In this document: in pieces, positions 7,643 through 15,209 of the stretch | How positions within the stretch are numbered: the stretch's first letter is position 1 | Layout: each line of letters starts with the position of its first letter | Origin: a virus | IMG/VR virus record: IMGVR_UViG_3300047548_002258 | Location: 1-20,423 of that record | Direction: 5' to 3' (one strand) | Length of the DNA: 20,423 bases | Position numbers and translations under genes: made by a program | Notes under the pieces: model-generated | What the model saw: only the letters and a program-made list of their open reading frames with translations | Told to the model about the DNA's origin: nothing | Database searches by the model: none

Positions 7643-8326
7643 ATGCTGGCGAAACTTGAGCAAGTTTATCTTGCAGTACTGCGGGTGGTTATTCTCGTTG
7701 CAGCAACTGTTGCTTTGGTTGTGGCCGCATTCGGGACGATTGGCGCCATCCCGCCCTTGATCAAATGGGCAGGCCTCACTGATGTCACTGCTCCCACTGG
7801 GGGAACTCTCGGCGAATTCATCAGGGAAATGAAAGCCTCTGGGACGAGTGATGACCTTCCCAACACGACTACTACCACAACGGTCATCAACATCCTGCCG
7901 AATATCAATGCGGCTGCCTTGAACTTAAAGAAGTATCTCGGTGACCGTACTCGTCTGACTGCTGATCAGCTCGCGGAGGGCCTGCAGGGGTTTGCAGACG
8001 AATATCCGATGCATTCAGATGCCTACGCAAAGAGCGTCAGGGCTTTGACTGAAGAGCTGCTAGTCAGCAAAGGCAAGCCGCTAAGTGAAGGCAGAATTTC
8101 AGAGCTTTTGGCCTGGCACAACAAGCGCTTCGAGGCGAACATTGAGCTGCGTGCGGCGGAGCAAGCTGAGGGGAACTCCAAGTTTTTGATGACGATTGGG
8201 GTAGCGGCCATTTCGTTTTTGGCTTTCGTCCTGATTATCTTCATTTTCCTCTTCGTGAAAATCGAGCGGAATCTCCGACCAGCTCGAACCGATCCGGTTT
8301 CCTCGGAACCAAGCGAAAATTCTTGA
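7643..8326 (+). CDS. Two-TM envelope protein of unknown function (cargo/moron gene)
   Basis: A 227-residue product from the ATG at 7643; an upstream in-frame GTG at 7634 would add three residues. The G-rich stretch at 7629-7640 serves as ribosome-binding site and favours the ATG. Residues about 10-38 form a first membrane segment (VVILVAATVALVVAAFGTIG) and about 187-210 a second (IGVAAISFLAFVLIIFIFLFV), followed by a basic tail. The loop between them is probably periplasmic and includes six consecutive Thr followed by VINILPN, and a helical region. I recognise no family. Two hand-counted 60-base stretches (7861-7920, 8161-8220) are 48-50% G+C against 63% at 6541-6600, which marks it as foreign to the late operon. 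It is probably co-transcribed with the lipoprotein gene next door. Superinfection exclusion is possible but unproven. Confidence 0.7.
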   Translation: MLAKLEQVYLAVLRVVILVAATVALVVAAFGTIGAIPPLIKWAGLTDVTAPTGGTLGEFIREMKASGTSDDLPNTTTTTTVINILPNINAAALNLKKYLGDRTRLTADQLAEGLQGFADEYPMHSDAYAKSVRALTEELLVSKGKPLSEGRISELLAWHNKRFEANIELRAAEQAEGNSKFLMTIGVAAISFLAFVLIIFIFLFVKIERNLRPARTDPVSSEPSENS

Positions 8327-8336
8327 GGAACGCGTG

Positions 8337-8912
8337 ATGATCCGCCCAGTAGCCGGCATCTCTGCATTGCTCCTGTTGGCTGGGTGCGGCAGTTCAGGTC
8401 ATGGGCCGGTCGACACGACACTTCCCGACGAGGCATCGAGTGCTGTTGCGACAGAGGTCGCAAGCGAGAGTGCATCTGCGATTGAACAAGAAGCCACATC
8501 GACCGATTTGGCCGGGCAGAAGCCGATAAGGTCGCGGGTGCCAGCGCGCGTTAAACCTTACGAACAGAGCGAGGAAACTGCGAGCGAGCAAAGGAGTTAT
8601 AGCTCCTCAAACCAAGTTTCTAATGCCACTCCGCTAGGAAACCCCGGCAACTGGGTAACTTCAAATGATTATCCAACTAGGGCGCTTCGCGAAGACCGAG
8701 GGGGCACAAGTCGGTTTCGATTATCGATTGGGCCAGATGGACGTGTGGCTGACTGCAACATTACGCAATCGAGTGGTTCTGCCGATCTTGATGAAGCTAC
8801 ATGCGCAAACGTTACAAGGAGAGCCAGGTTCAGGCCTGCGACTGACGCTGCAGGAACGCCTGTGATTGGCTATTATTCCAGCTCGGTTCATTGGTCGATC
8901 CCTGGATACTAG
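8337..8912 (+). CDS. Lipoprotein with TonB C-terminal-like domain (cargo/moron gene)
   Basis: The ATG at 8337 is better placed after GAGGA (8325-8329) than the GTG at 8334. The 191-residue product starts with a lipoprotein signal peptide, lipobox LAGC with Cys17; +2 Gly argues for the outer membrane. Residues about 20-100 are a Ser/Glu/Ala-rich linker. The C-terminal 85 residues match the TonB_C pattern: NDYPTRALRED, RFRLSIGPDGRVADCNITQSSGSADLDEA and ARFRPATDAAGTPVIGYY. Normal TonB is anchored by an N-terminal TM helix and has a Pro-rich span; both are missing, so it cannot transduce energy from ExbBD in the usual way. Two Cys in the domain could form a disulfide. It may bind TonB-dependent receptors or act structurally; both are inference. 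Confidence 0.8.
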   Translation: MIRPVAGISALLLLAGCGSSGHGPVDTTLPDEASSAVATEVASESASAIEQEATSTDLAGQKPIRSRVPARVKPYEQSEETASEQRSYSSSNQVSNATPLGNPGNWVTSNDYPTRALREDRGGTSRFRLSIGPDGRVADCNITQSSGSADLDEATCANVTRRARFRPATDAAGTPVIGYYSSSVHWSIPGY

Positions 8913-8927
8913 CAATTGGCAAGAATA

Positions 8928-8941
8928 CATCACGCTTGATG
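8928..8941 (-). terminator. Possible weak terminator of the minus-strand tRNA pair
   Basis: On the minus strand CATCA and TGATG form a 5-bp stem with a 4-base loop, followed by TATTCTT. It lies about 38 bases downstream of the first tRNA's CCA end. The stem is short and the T tract is interrupted, so the assignment is weak. Confidence 0.3.
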
Positions 8942-8979
8942 CTCTGTTCAAATCCACTCAGGTCGATTGTTTGAATTGC

Positions 8980-9065
8980 TGGTGCGGATGGCGGGACTCG
9001 AACCCGCACGAGGATACCCTCACAAGATTTTAAGTCTCGGGCGTCTACCATTCCGCCACATCCGC
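8980..9065 (-). tRNA. tRNA-Leu, anticodon UAA, encoded CCA
   Basis: Read on the minus strand, a complete class II tRNA is visible. The acceptor stem GCGGATG (5' end 9065) pairs perfectly with CATCCGC, followed by discriminator A and encoded CCA (8980-8982). The anticodon stem CGAGA/TCTTG encloses loop CTTAAAA, giving anticodon UAA (complement of 9030-9032). The long variable arm has a GAGG/CCTC stem, and the T arm is GCGGG-TTCGAGT-CCCGC. It reads UUA and UUG codons, which look rare in the surrounding late genes. It is antisense to the phage operon and 15 bases from a second tRNA-Leu. Confidence 0.95.
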
Positions 9066-9080
9066 TTTGCCACATCAGCA

Positions 9081-9165
9081 TGGTGCGGACGAAGGGACTC
9101 GAACCCCCACACCTTGCGGCGCCAGAACCTAAATCTGGTGCGTCTACCAATTTCGCCACGCCCGC
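9081..9165 (-). tRNA. tRNA-Leu, anticodon UAG, encoded CCA
   Basis: On the minus strand the acceptor stem GCGGGCG (5' end 9165) pairs with CGTCCGC with one G-T pair, then discriminator A and encoded CCA (9081-9083). The anticodon stem CCAGA/TCTGG encloses loop TTTAGGT, giving anticodon UAG (complement of 9129-9131), which reads CUN codons. It has a class II variable arm and a GGGGG/TCCC-type T stem with TTCGAGT loop. The body looks like an ordinary alphaproteobacterial tRNA-Leu, with no obvious decay. It would be transcribed first, before the UAA gene. I saw no clear promoter at 9166-9230 on the minus strand. Confidence 0.95.
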
Positions 9166-9216
9166 ACTGGCGCTGGCCTTTCCCAGATCATGCCCAAATT
9201 GCCAAGGAGAACACGC

Positions 9217-9633
9217 ATGTTCGATATCACCACGCTTGCCGCGGCCGACACCTCGACCCTCGAGCTCGTCGGCGGCGACGATGCCCCGCTCTTTGATGAA
9301 AAGGGGGCGCGCCTCTCGGTTACGGTCTATGGTCCGGGCTCGAAGGTCTACCAGCGGGCGCAGGCTCGCCAGCAGAACCAGCTGATGGACAAGATCAAGA
9401 AGCGCGGGAAGATGGACCAGTCGGCCGAAGAAAAGCTCGCTGAACAGGCGGATTTCCTTGCCGCCTGCACGGTCAGCTTCAACGGCTTTACCTATCCGCC
9501 TGCGGATGGCCTCGAAGGTCAGGAGCTCTTTCGCAAGGCCTATGCCGATCCCTCGATCGGGTTCATCGCGACGCAGGTTGCCGCCCATATTAACGACTGG
9601 GCAAATTTTACGAAGAGCTCAGGTTCGAGCTGA
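9217..9633 (+). CDS. Tail assembly chaperone, G-like (0-frame product)
   Basis: The 138-residue product starts at the ATG at 9217, 6 bases after a clear AAGGAGA; an in-frame ATG at 9190 lacks a ribosome-binding site. It has the look of siphovirus tail assembly chaperones: a beta-rich N-terminus with LELVGGDDAPLFDEKGARLSVTVYGPGSKVY, a basic helix, and a helix-rich end. It sits just upstream of the tape measure, where lambda G/T sits. Near its 3' end a heptamer A-AAT-TTT (9603-9609) in the correct phase should send a fraction of ribosomes into the -1 frame to make the G-T fusion. The 0-frame ends in TKSSGSS-stop. Confidence 0.88.
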   Translation: MFDITTLAAADTSTLELVGGDDAPLFDEKGARLSVTVYGPGSKVYQRAQARQQNQLMDKIKKRGKMDQSAEEKLAEQADFLAACTVSFNGFTYPPADGLEGQELFRKAYADPSIGFIATQVAAHINDWANFTKSSGSS

Positions 9634-9635
9634 GC
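9603..9635 (+). promoter_or_regulatory. Programmed -1 ribosomal frameshift site with downstream stem-loop
   Basis: The slippery heptamer A-AAT-TTT (9603-9609) is in the exact X-XXY-YYZ phase of the chaperone gene. Seven bases later a hairpin GCTCAG (9617-9622) / CTGAGC (9630-9635) with a 7-base loop provides the expected stimulator and includes the 0-frame stop (TGA 9631-9633). The -1 frame is open from 9594 to 10088, so the two frames overlap by only about 40 bases, which contain this signal. Codons after the slip read FYEELRFELSLYVRQL. Confidence 0.88.
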
Positions 9636-10088
9636 CTTTACGTCCGCCAACTCGCGTGGCTTGGCACGGCGCCAAAGCCGCGGATTACCAAACACACCAA
9701 GCCGGACACCGACGCTGAGCCGCTCACCCGGCTACAGCGAATGACGATTGACGATCTTGCGCCTGACTTCCCGCCTATCCGCACCCCATGGGTGATCGAC
9801 TGGCTCATGGAGGTCGGACCAACTGACCCCGGCGGCATGGGCGCAGTTCCCATTTCATGGGGCTCCATCGAGCACTGGCAGCGCTGCACGGGGCATGACT
9901 TCCCGCCATGGGTCGCCAGGCTGCTGCGCCGCCTGTCTGTCGAGTTCGTCGCCGAAACCGTCCGAGCCCGCGAGCCTGATTGTCCGCCGCCCTGGACTGC
10001 CACTTCCAGTCTCAACCGTGATCAAGTCTCCCGGAAGGTCACCAATGCCTTCCGGGCGATGATGCTGCCCAAGGAGCCTGCACCATGA
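9609..10088 (+). CDS. T-domain of tail assembly chaperone G-T, made by -1 frameshift from the 9217 gene
   Basis: This frame has no credible start codon before the ATG at 9741, and that ATG has no ribosome-binding site. It is therefore best read as the extension of the 9217 gene by -1 frameshifting, giving a G-T fusion of about 290 residues (131 from G plus 159). The region just after the slip reads FYEELRFELSLYVRQLAWLG, and further on come DDLAPDFPPIRTPW and WGSIEHWQRCTGHDFPPW. In lambda the T part contacts tail tube protein while G coats the tape measure. The end overlaps the tape measure start as ATGA. A caller that ignores frameshifting would report only 9741-10088. Confidence 0.85.
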   Translation, partial: YEELRFELSLYVRQLAWLGTAPKPRITKHTKPDTDAEPLTRLQRMTIDDLAPDFPPIRTPWVIDWLMEVGPTDPGGMGAVPISWGSIEHWQRCTGHDFPPWVARLLRRLSVEFVAETVRAREPDCPPPWTATSSLNRDQVSRKVTNAFRAMMLPKEPAP

Positions 10089-13000
10089 AAGCCGGCACCC
10101 TTGAAATTGAGATGATCACCAATGTCGCCCGTCTCCAGAAGGAGATGGCCGACATGAAGCGGACGGTGGCTGGCGCCATGGGCGATGTGGTGGACTCCGC
10201 TGCCCGGGCAGACAAGGCGCTGAATGCGGTTGGCGGCGGCGGTGTCACCCGCATGGGCGGCTCCGCCAAGCTTGCCGGCCACCACGTCCAGAACCTCGTC
10301 TATCAGCTGAATGACATGGTCGTCGGCCTGTTCTCCGGACAGAAGCCGCTCACCGTGTTCATGCAGCAGGGCACGCAGATCGGTCAGATCGCCATGCAGG
10401 CGGGTGTGGGAATTGGCGGCATGGCTCGGGCTTTGCTGGGGCTTGCCGCAAGTGCAGCTGCGACAGCGCTCACCAATCCCTATTTGCTGGCGGCAGCAGC
10501 TGCTGCTGCAGTGGCCTTCGGCGCGTTCAAGATGTTCCAGGGATCCGTGAAGCAGTCGGGCGAGCTCGACAAATATGCCCAGAGCCTCGGTCTCACCAAG
10601 AAGGAGATGGAGAAGCTGGGTCCAGTCGGGATTACCGTCGGGGACACCATGAAGGGTCTCTGGAAGACTGTCTCCGATGGTCTCAACCTCGGCTCGGTGT
10701 TCTCGACCCTCAAGGACTGGGCGGTGACCGCCTTCGAGACCGTGATGCAGGTCGGCAAATACGCGATTGCCTTCATCTATGCAGGATGGGTCGGCGGGTT
10801 CAATGCGATCAGGATTATCTGGTCGTCGCTGCCAGCCGTGATCAGCGAGGCTGCTGTTGGCGCAGCCAACCTTACGATCAGCGGCGTCGAGTTTATGGCG
10901 AACAAGGCGATCGCCGCGATCAACTGGCTGGTCGACCGGGTGAACCCGCTGCTCGACCGGGTCGGGCTCTCCTCCATCTCGCGGATCGAGAGCGTTGCTC
11001 TACCGCGCATGGAAAACAGCTTTGCGGGCTCAACCGCCAGGATGGCGAGCCAGATCAAAGGAGAGTTCAGCAGCGCCTTTGGCGATGCCATTTCGATGAT
11101 GGACAGCTTTTCGGCCAAGTGGCGCGAGAACAGCATTGCGGCTGCCAAGGCCCGGCTTGCTGCCAAAGCGGACGAGATCCGGGGCGACAAGACCGACAAG
11201 GCTGCCAAAGGCCTCAAGACCACAGAGGCGGAAAAGGCGCTCAAGGCGGCGCAGGAATTTGCGCAGGGTCTCGAAATCGAGACGGCCAAGATCGGCAAGA
11301 CCCCAATCGAGATCAAGCGCATGGAAGTCGCGATGGCGGCCCTAAAAGCCCCGACCGATGAGGCGCGGCTCGCGATCCTGCAGGCTGGCGAAGCCTGGGA
11401 GCAGGCAACCCGGGCGCAGGCCGAGAAGGAGTTCGTCCGCAACACCATCGCCCCGCTCGAACTGCAGGTCGAGATGCTGGGCAAATCCAGCAAGGCGCAA
11501 GCGCTCGCCAATCTCGAAGCCGAGAAAGAGCAGATCGTCCTCGAGCGCGGGGCCGCTGCCTGGGAACGATACCGGGCCGCCAAGGCTGGGCTCATCGAGC
11601 ACGACTTCGCGGTTCAGGACCAGGAGCAGTATCTCAAGAGCCTGGAAGATATGGTCTCGGCAACCGAACAGGCTGCGCGCGGCATGGCCGATGCCTTTGG
11701 CTCGGTGGGCGGTGCTATCGGCGGCATCACGGCCCAAATTACCCGATTTGCCTCGGAGCAAGCGGGTGCCGCCAAGCGCGTGGCCGATGCCGAGCGCGAA
11801 TATGGCAAGACCTCGTTCCAATACGCGGATGCCCGCACAGCCCAAGCCTCGGCCGAGATCCACCACTATGGCAACCTGGCATCTGCCGCGAAGGGGTTCT
11901 TCAAGGAAGGTTCCGACGGCTACAAGGCGCTGCTCGCCGCCGAAAAAGTGTTCCGCGCCTTTGAACTCGCCATCGCGATCAAGAACGCCGCGGTAAAGAT
12001 CGGGCTCATTGGCGCCCAGACTGCGGCGAAGGTCACCAGCGACACCGCCATGGCCGCCTCCGATACCGCGCGCGCCGGGGTCGAACAGGGCAACTCGATC
12101 ATCACGACCGGGATCAAGGCGGTAGAAGCGGTGGTGAACGCGATCCGCTCGCTGCCGTTCCCGCTCAACATTGCCGCGGGCGCGCTGACCGCCGGGGTTA
12201 TTGCCTCGCTCGGCGTTGCGATCGGCGGCGCGTTCGGCGGCTCGCAAAAGCTGCCGGCGGCCAATGATGGCACTGGCACGGTGTTCGGCGATGCCAGCGC
12301 CAAGTCCGAGAGCATCGCCAAGTCACTCGACCACCTGCGCGAGGTCGATACGCTGACCATGCGCTATTCCGCTGCCATGCTGGCCGCCTTGAAGAATATC
12401 GAGGCCAACATTGGCGGTCTCACCAACCTCATCATCCGTACCGGCGGGATCGAAGCATCGGCCGCCGGCATTCAGACCGGCACGAAGCTGACGGGCCTGT
12501 TGGGCGCGACCAACTCGGTCCTAACCGGCGTCTCTAACTTCCTGGGCTCCAAGACCGGATCGCTGATCGGTGCAGGCATCGGCATGGCTATTGCCGGCCC
12601 CATCGGTGCGGCGATCGGGTTCCTTGGCGCCAAGCTGCTTGGCGGTCTCGGAAAGGTGCTCGGCAGCATCGTCAACGCGCTCTTCGGCACCAAGACCAAG
12701 ATCGTGGGCCAGGGTATATACGGCGGCGCGCAATCGCTGGGCTCAATCCTTTCGGGCGGCTTTGACGCGAGCTATTACAGCGACATCAAGAAGACGAAGA
12801 AGTTCTTTGGGATCAGCGTCGGCTCGAGCTACTCGACCCAGTATTCTGCAGCGAGCGCCGAGCTCGAGCAGCAGTTTGGCCTCATCTTCCGGGGCTTCTA
12901 TGACGCCATCTCGGCGGCGGCCGGGCCTCTAGGGCTCTCGCTCGACGAGGTGCAAACGCGGCTAAATGGCTTTGTCATCAACATCGGCAAGATTGATCTC

Positions 13001-14278
13001 AAAGGCCTGACCGGCGACCAGATCCAGGAGAAGTTGACCGCAATCTTTGGCGCGGCGGCAGACAATCTCGCCCGCTATGCGGTGCCCGGCCTCGAGCAGT
13101 TTAGACAAGTCGGCGAGGGCTACTTCGAGACGCTAGTCCGTGTCGCTTCCAGCATCGAGGCCGTAACCTCGTCGCTGAGCCTGCTTGGCACCTCGGTCAA
13201 GGGGCTGTCCCTTTCGGCCAAGATGAACCTGTTCGACATGTTCGGCTCGGCCAGTGACATGGCATCGGCCACCGGGGACTATTTCTCACTGTTCTATACC
13301 AAGGCCGAACAGTCGGCCGCCCAGACGGCGCAGCTGGCGAGGATCTTCGAAAGCCTAGGGCTAACCCTGCCTGACAGCATCACGGGGTTCAGAGCGCTGG
13401 TTGAAGCGCAGGATCTAACCACCGATGCTGGCCGCGCAGCCTATGTCGCGCTGATCCAGCTCGCGCCTGCCTTTGCCGAAGTAATTGGCGCTGCCCAGGA
13501 TGCGGCAAGTGCGGCGGCCATTGCGGACGAACGCCTGTCGCTTGAACGCCAGTTGCTCGAACTGCAGGGCAACACGGCTGCGTTGCGTGCAATGGATCTG
13601 GCTCAGCTTGATGCATCCAACCAGGCGTTGCAGCAGCAGATCTGGGCGCTGCAGGATCAGCAGAAGGTGGCCGATGAAGCGGCTGCCGCAGCTGACAAGC
13701 TCCGTTCGGCATGGTCGCAGATCACCGACAGCCTACTTTCGGAGGTCGCGCGCATACGCGGGACCATGGACGGCGGCACCAAGAGCTACGCGCAGGCACT
13801 CTCTGAGTTCAACGCGGCAACGCTTGCGGCACGGGCTGGTGATCAGGAGGCGGTGAAGTCGCTGCCGGGCCTCAGCCAAAGCCTGCTGACCGCTGCCGCT
13901 GATGCGGCGACCTCGGCGCAGGATCTTGCCCGTATTAAGGGGCAGACCGCGGCGAGCCTTGAGCAGACCGTGGCGATCATCAATGCCATGGCGGGTCTCA
14001 GCACGGATGCCGCAACCGCTGCGGCCGCCACTTCGGTCACACCCTCTTGGTGGGAGCAGTTTGCAAGCACCCAAACCGCGACAGCGACCTCGGCGGCCAA
14101 CGACAGTGCTAATGTGCTGATCGATGGACTGGCAGCGCTCAAACAGGAACTGTCGGATCTGCGCGATGAGCAGCGCATTGCCTCAGCCACCATTGCTTCG
14201 GGCACAAGCAAGACCGCCCGTATCCTCGAGCGGGTGACGCCGGACGGTGACGCGCTGGCAGTAAGGGCGGCAGCATGA
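10085..14278 (+). CDS. Tail length tape measure protein
   Basis: The 1397-residue product is by far the longest in the window and follows the G/G-T chaperone, as expected. The N-terminus (EIEMITNVARLQKEMADMK, then LVYQLNDMVVGLFSGQKP) is typical of lambda-type prophage tape measures. Several hydrophobic, Gly/Ala-rich stretches occur: about residues 115-155, 235-285, 690-720 and 815-870. They alternate with long charged coiled coils (about 335-540 and 1130-1210). At the usual 0.15 nm per residue the tail would be near 210 nm. AAGGAG lies about 8 bases before the ATG. Its start overlaps the chaperone stop and its stop overlaps the next start (ATGA). Confidence 0.95.
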   Translation: MKAGTLEIEMITNVARLQKEMADMKRTVAGAMGDVVDSAARADKALNAVGGGGVTRMGGSAKLAGHHVQNLVYQLNDMVVGLFSGQKPLTVFMQQGTQIGQIAMQAGVGIGGMARALLGLAASAAATALTNPYLLAAAAAAAVAFGAFKMFQGSVKQSGELDKYAQSLGLTKKEMEKLGPVGITVGDTMKGLWKTVSDGLNLGSVFSTLKDWAVTAFETVMQVGKYAIAFIYAGWVGGFNAIRIIWSSLPAVISEAAVGAANLTISGVEFMANKAIAAINWLVDRVNPLLDRVGLSSISRIESVALPRMENSFAGSTARMASQIKGEFSSAFGDAISMMDSFSAKWRENSIAAAKARLAAKADEIRGDKTDKAAKGLKTTEAEKALKAAQEFAQGLEIETAKIGKTPIEIKRMEVAMAALKAPTDEARLAILQAGEAWEQATRAQAEKEFVRNTIAPLELQVEMLGKSSKAQALANLEAEKEQIVLERGAAAWERYRAAKAGLIEHDFAVQDQEQYLKSLEDMVSATEQAARGMADAFGSVGGAIGGITAQITRFASEQAGAAKRVADAEREYGKTSFQYADARTAQASAEIHHYGNLASAAKGFFKEGSDGYKALLAAEKVFRAFELAIAIKNAAVKIGLIGAQTAAKVTSDTAMAASDTARAGVEQGNSIITTGIKAVEAVVNAIRSLPFPLNIAAGALTAGVIASLGVAIGGAFGGSQKLPAANDGTGTVFGDASAKSESIAKSLDHLREVDTLTMRYSAAMLAALKNIEANIGGLTNLIIRTGGIEASAAGIQTGTKLTGLLGATNSVLTGVSNFLGSKTGSLIGAGIGMAIAGPIGAAIGFLGAKLLGGLGKVLGSIVNALFGTKTKIVGQGIYGGAQSLGSILSGGFDASYYSDIKKTKKFFGISVGSSYSTQYSAASAELEQQFGLIFRGFYDAISAAAGPLGLSLDEVQTRLNGFVINIGKIDLKGLTGDQIQEKLTAIFGAAADNLARYAVPGLEQFRQVGEGYFETLVRVASSIEAVTSSLSLLGTSVKGLSLSAKMNLFDMFGSASDMASATGDYFSLFYTKAEQSAAQTAQLARIFESLGLTLPDSITGFRALVEAQDLTTDAGRAAYVALIQLAPAFAEVIGAAQDAASAAAIADERLSLERQLLELQGNTAALRAMDLAQLDASNQALQQQIWALQDQQKVADEAAAAADKLRSAWSQITDSLLSEVARIRGTMDGGTKSYAQALSEFNAATLAARAGDQEAVKSLPGLSQSLLTAAADAATSAQDLARIKGQTAASLEQTVAIINAMAGLSTDAATAAAATSVTPSWWEQFASTQTATATSAANDSANVLIDGLAALKQELSDLRDEQRIASATIASGTSKTARILERVTPDGDALAVRAAA

Positions 14279-15168
14279 AGCTGATCCGTCCGACCACGCT
14301 GACGGATGCCATGCTTACCAGCAGCACGGCTCCAGAGAACGATTATGCGGTGTGGAGTTCGAGTACGGCCTACGCGGTCGGCGCCCGGGTCATCCTGACC
14401 TCGACGCATCGCAAGTATGAAGCCTTGGCGGCCTCCACCGCCGTGAACCCGGCGAGCGATCCGACCAAATGGCTGGATCTCGGGCCGACCAACCGCTGGG
14501 CCATGTTCGATGCGCGAGTGGGCACGGCGACGACCCGCACAGGATCGCTCCAGGTCGTACTGGCACCTGGCGCTGCCGATGGCTTGGCGCTGATGGACAC
14601 CGATGCCGAAAGCGTGAGCGTGGCGCTCAGTGTTGGTGGCAGCGTGATTTACAGCAAGAGCCAGAGCTTCAACATCGGCGGCACGGCGATCGACAACTGG
14701 TTCAGCTGGTTCTTCGAGCCCTTGGGCCGCAAATCAGGCATGCTGTTCCTGGACGTACCCGTTTACGAAAGCGGGGTTCTGACCGTAACGCTGACCCGGG
14801 ACAATCCCGCTGATACCGTATCCTGCGGCACGCTTCTGGTCGGCCGCCAGTTTGACATCGGCGATACCGAACATGGTGTCGATCTTGGGATCATCGACTA
14901 TTCGCGCAAAGAAACCGACCAGTTCGGGGTGACCTCGGTGGTCGAGCGCGCTTTTGCCAAGCGGATGAGTGTCCGCGTTGTGATGCAAACTAGCGCCGTT
15001 GACGACGTGCACCGCACGCTGGCCTCCATTCGCGCGACGCCAGTGCTGTGGATCGGCTCGGAGAGCTTTGAAAGCCTCACCGTCTTTGGCTTCTACAAAG
15101 AGTTCTCGATTGACCTTGCCTACCCGACGCTGAGCTACTGCAGCCTCACAATCGAGGGTTTGACCTGA
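14275..15168 (+). CDS. Tail-tip protein of unknown family with a possible carbohydrate-binding N-terminus
   Basis: A 297-residue product directly after the tape measure, where a distal tail (Dit-like) or hub protein is expected. Residues 26-50 contain VWSSSTAYAVGARV followed by RKYEALA, which resembles the W-xx-TAY-xxG-xxV-xxxxxxYEA pattern of small chitin- or carbohydrate-binding modules in phage tail proteins. Trp66 and Trp75 follow. The remainder is beta-rich (SLQVVLAPG, SVSVALSVGG, GVLTVTLTRD) and has a C-terminal domain with RKETDQFGVTSVVERAFAKRMSVRVVM. I do not recognise the full-length family. Its start overlaps the tape measure stop (ATGA); a 41-base gap follows. Confidence 0.75.
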   Translation: MKLIRPTTLTDAMLTSSTAPENDYAVWSSSTAYAVGARVILTSTHRKYEALAASTAVNPASDPTKWLDLGPTNRWAMFDARVGTATTRTGSLQVVLAPGAADGLALMDTDAESVSVALSVGGSVIYSKSQSFNIGGTAIDNWFSWFFEPLGRKSGMLFLDVPVYESGVLTVTLTRDNPADTVSCGTLLVGRQFDIGDTEHGVDLGIIDYSRKETDQFGVTSVVERAFAKRMSVRVVMQTSAVDDVHRTLASIRATPVLWIGSESFESLTVFGFYKEFSIDLAYPTLSYCSLTIEGLT

Positions 15169-15209
15169 GCCATTCGGGCCAGACCTTTTCCCCGCTTGAG
15201 GGACCTTCC

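Noticed and set aside
8830-9588. 252-residue open frame on the minus strand covering the tRNA genes
   Set aside because: It runs through both tRNA-Leu genes and the antisense of two real genes, with no ribosome-binding site; it is a by-product of composition.
9741-10088. Independent gene starting at ATG 9741
   Set aside because: No ribosome-binding site, and the same frame continues upstream without a stop to the slippery heptamer, so the frameshift reading explains it better.
11342-12247. 301-residue open frame on the minus strand inside the tape measure gene
   Set aside because: Arg/Gly-rich shadow of the tape measure; no start signal and no family features.
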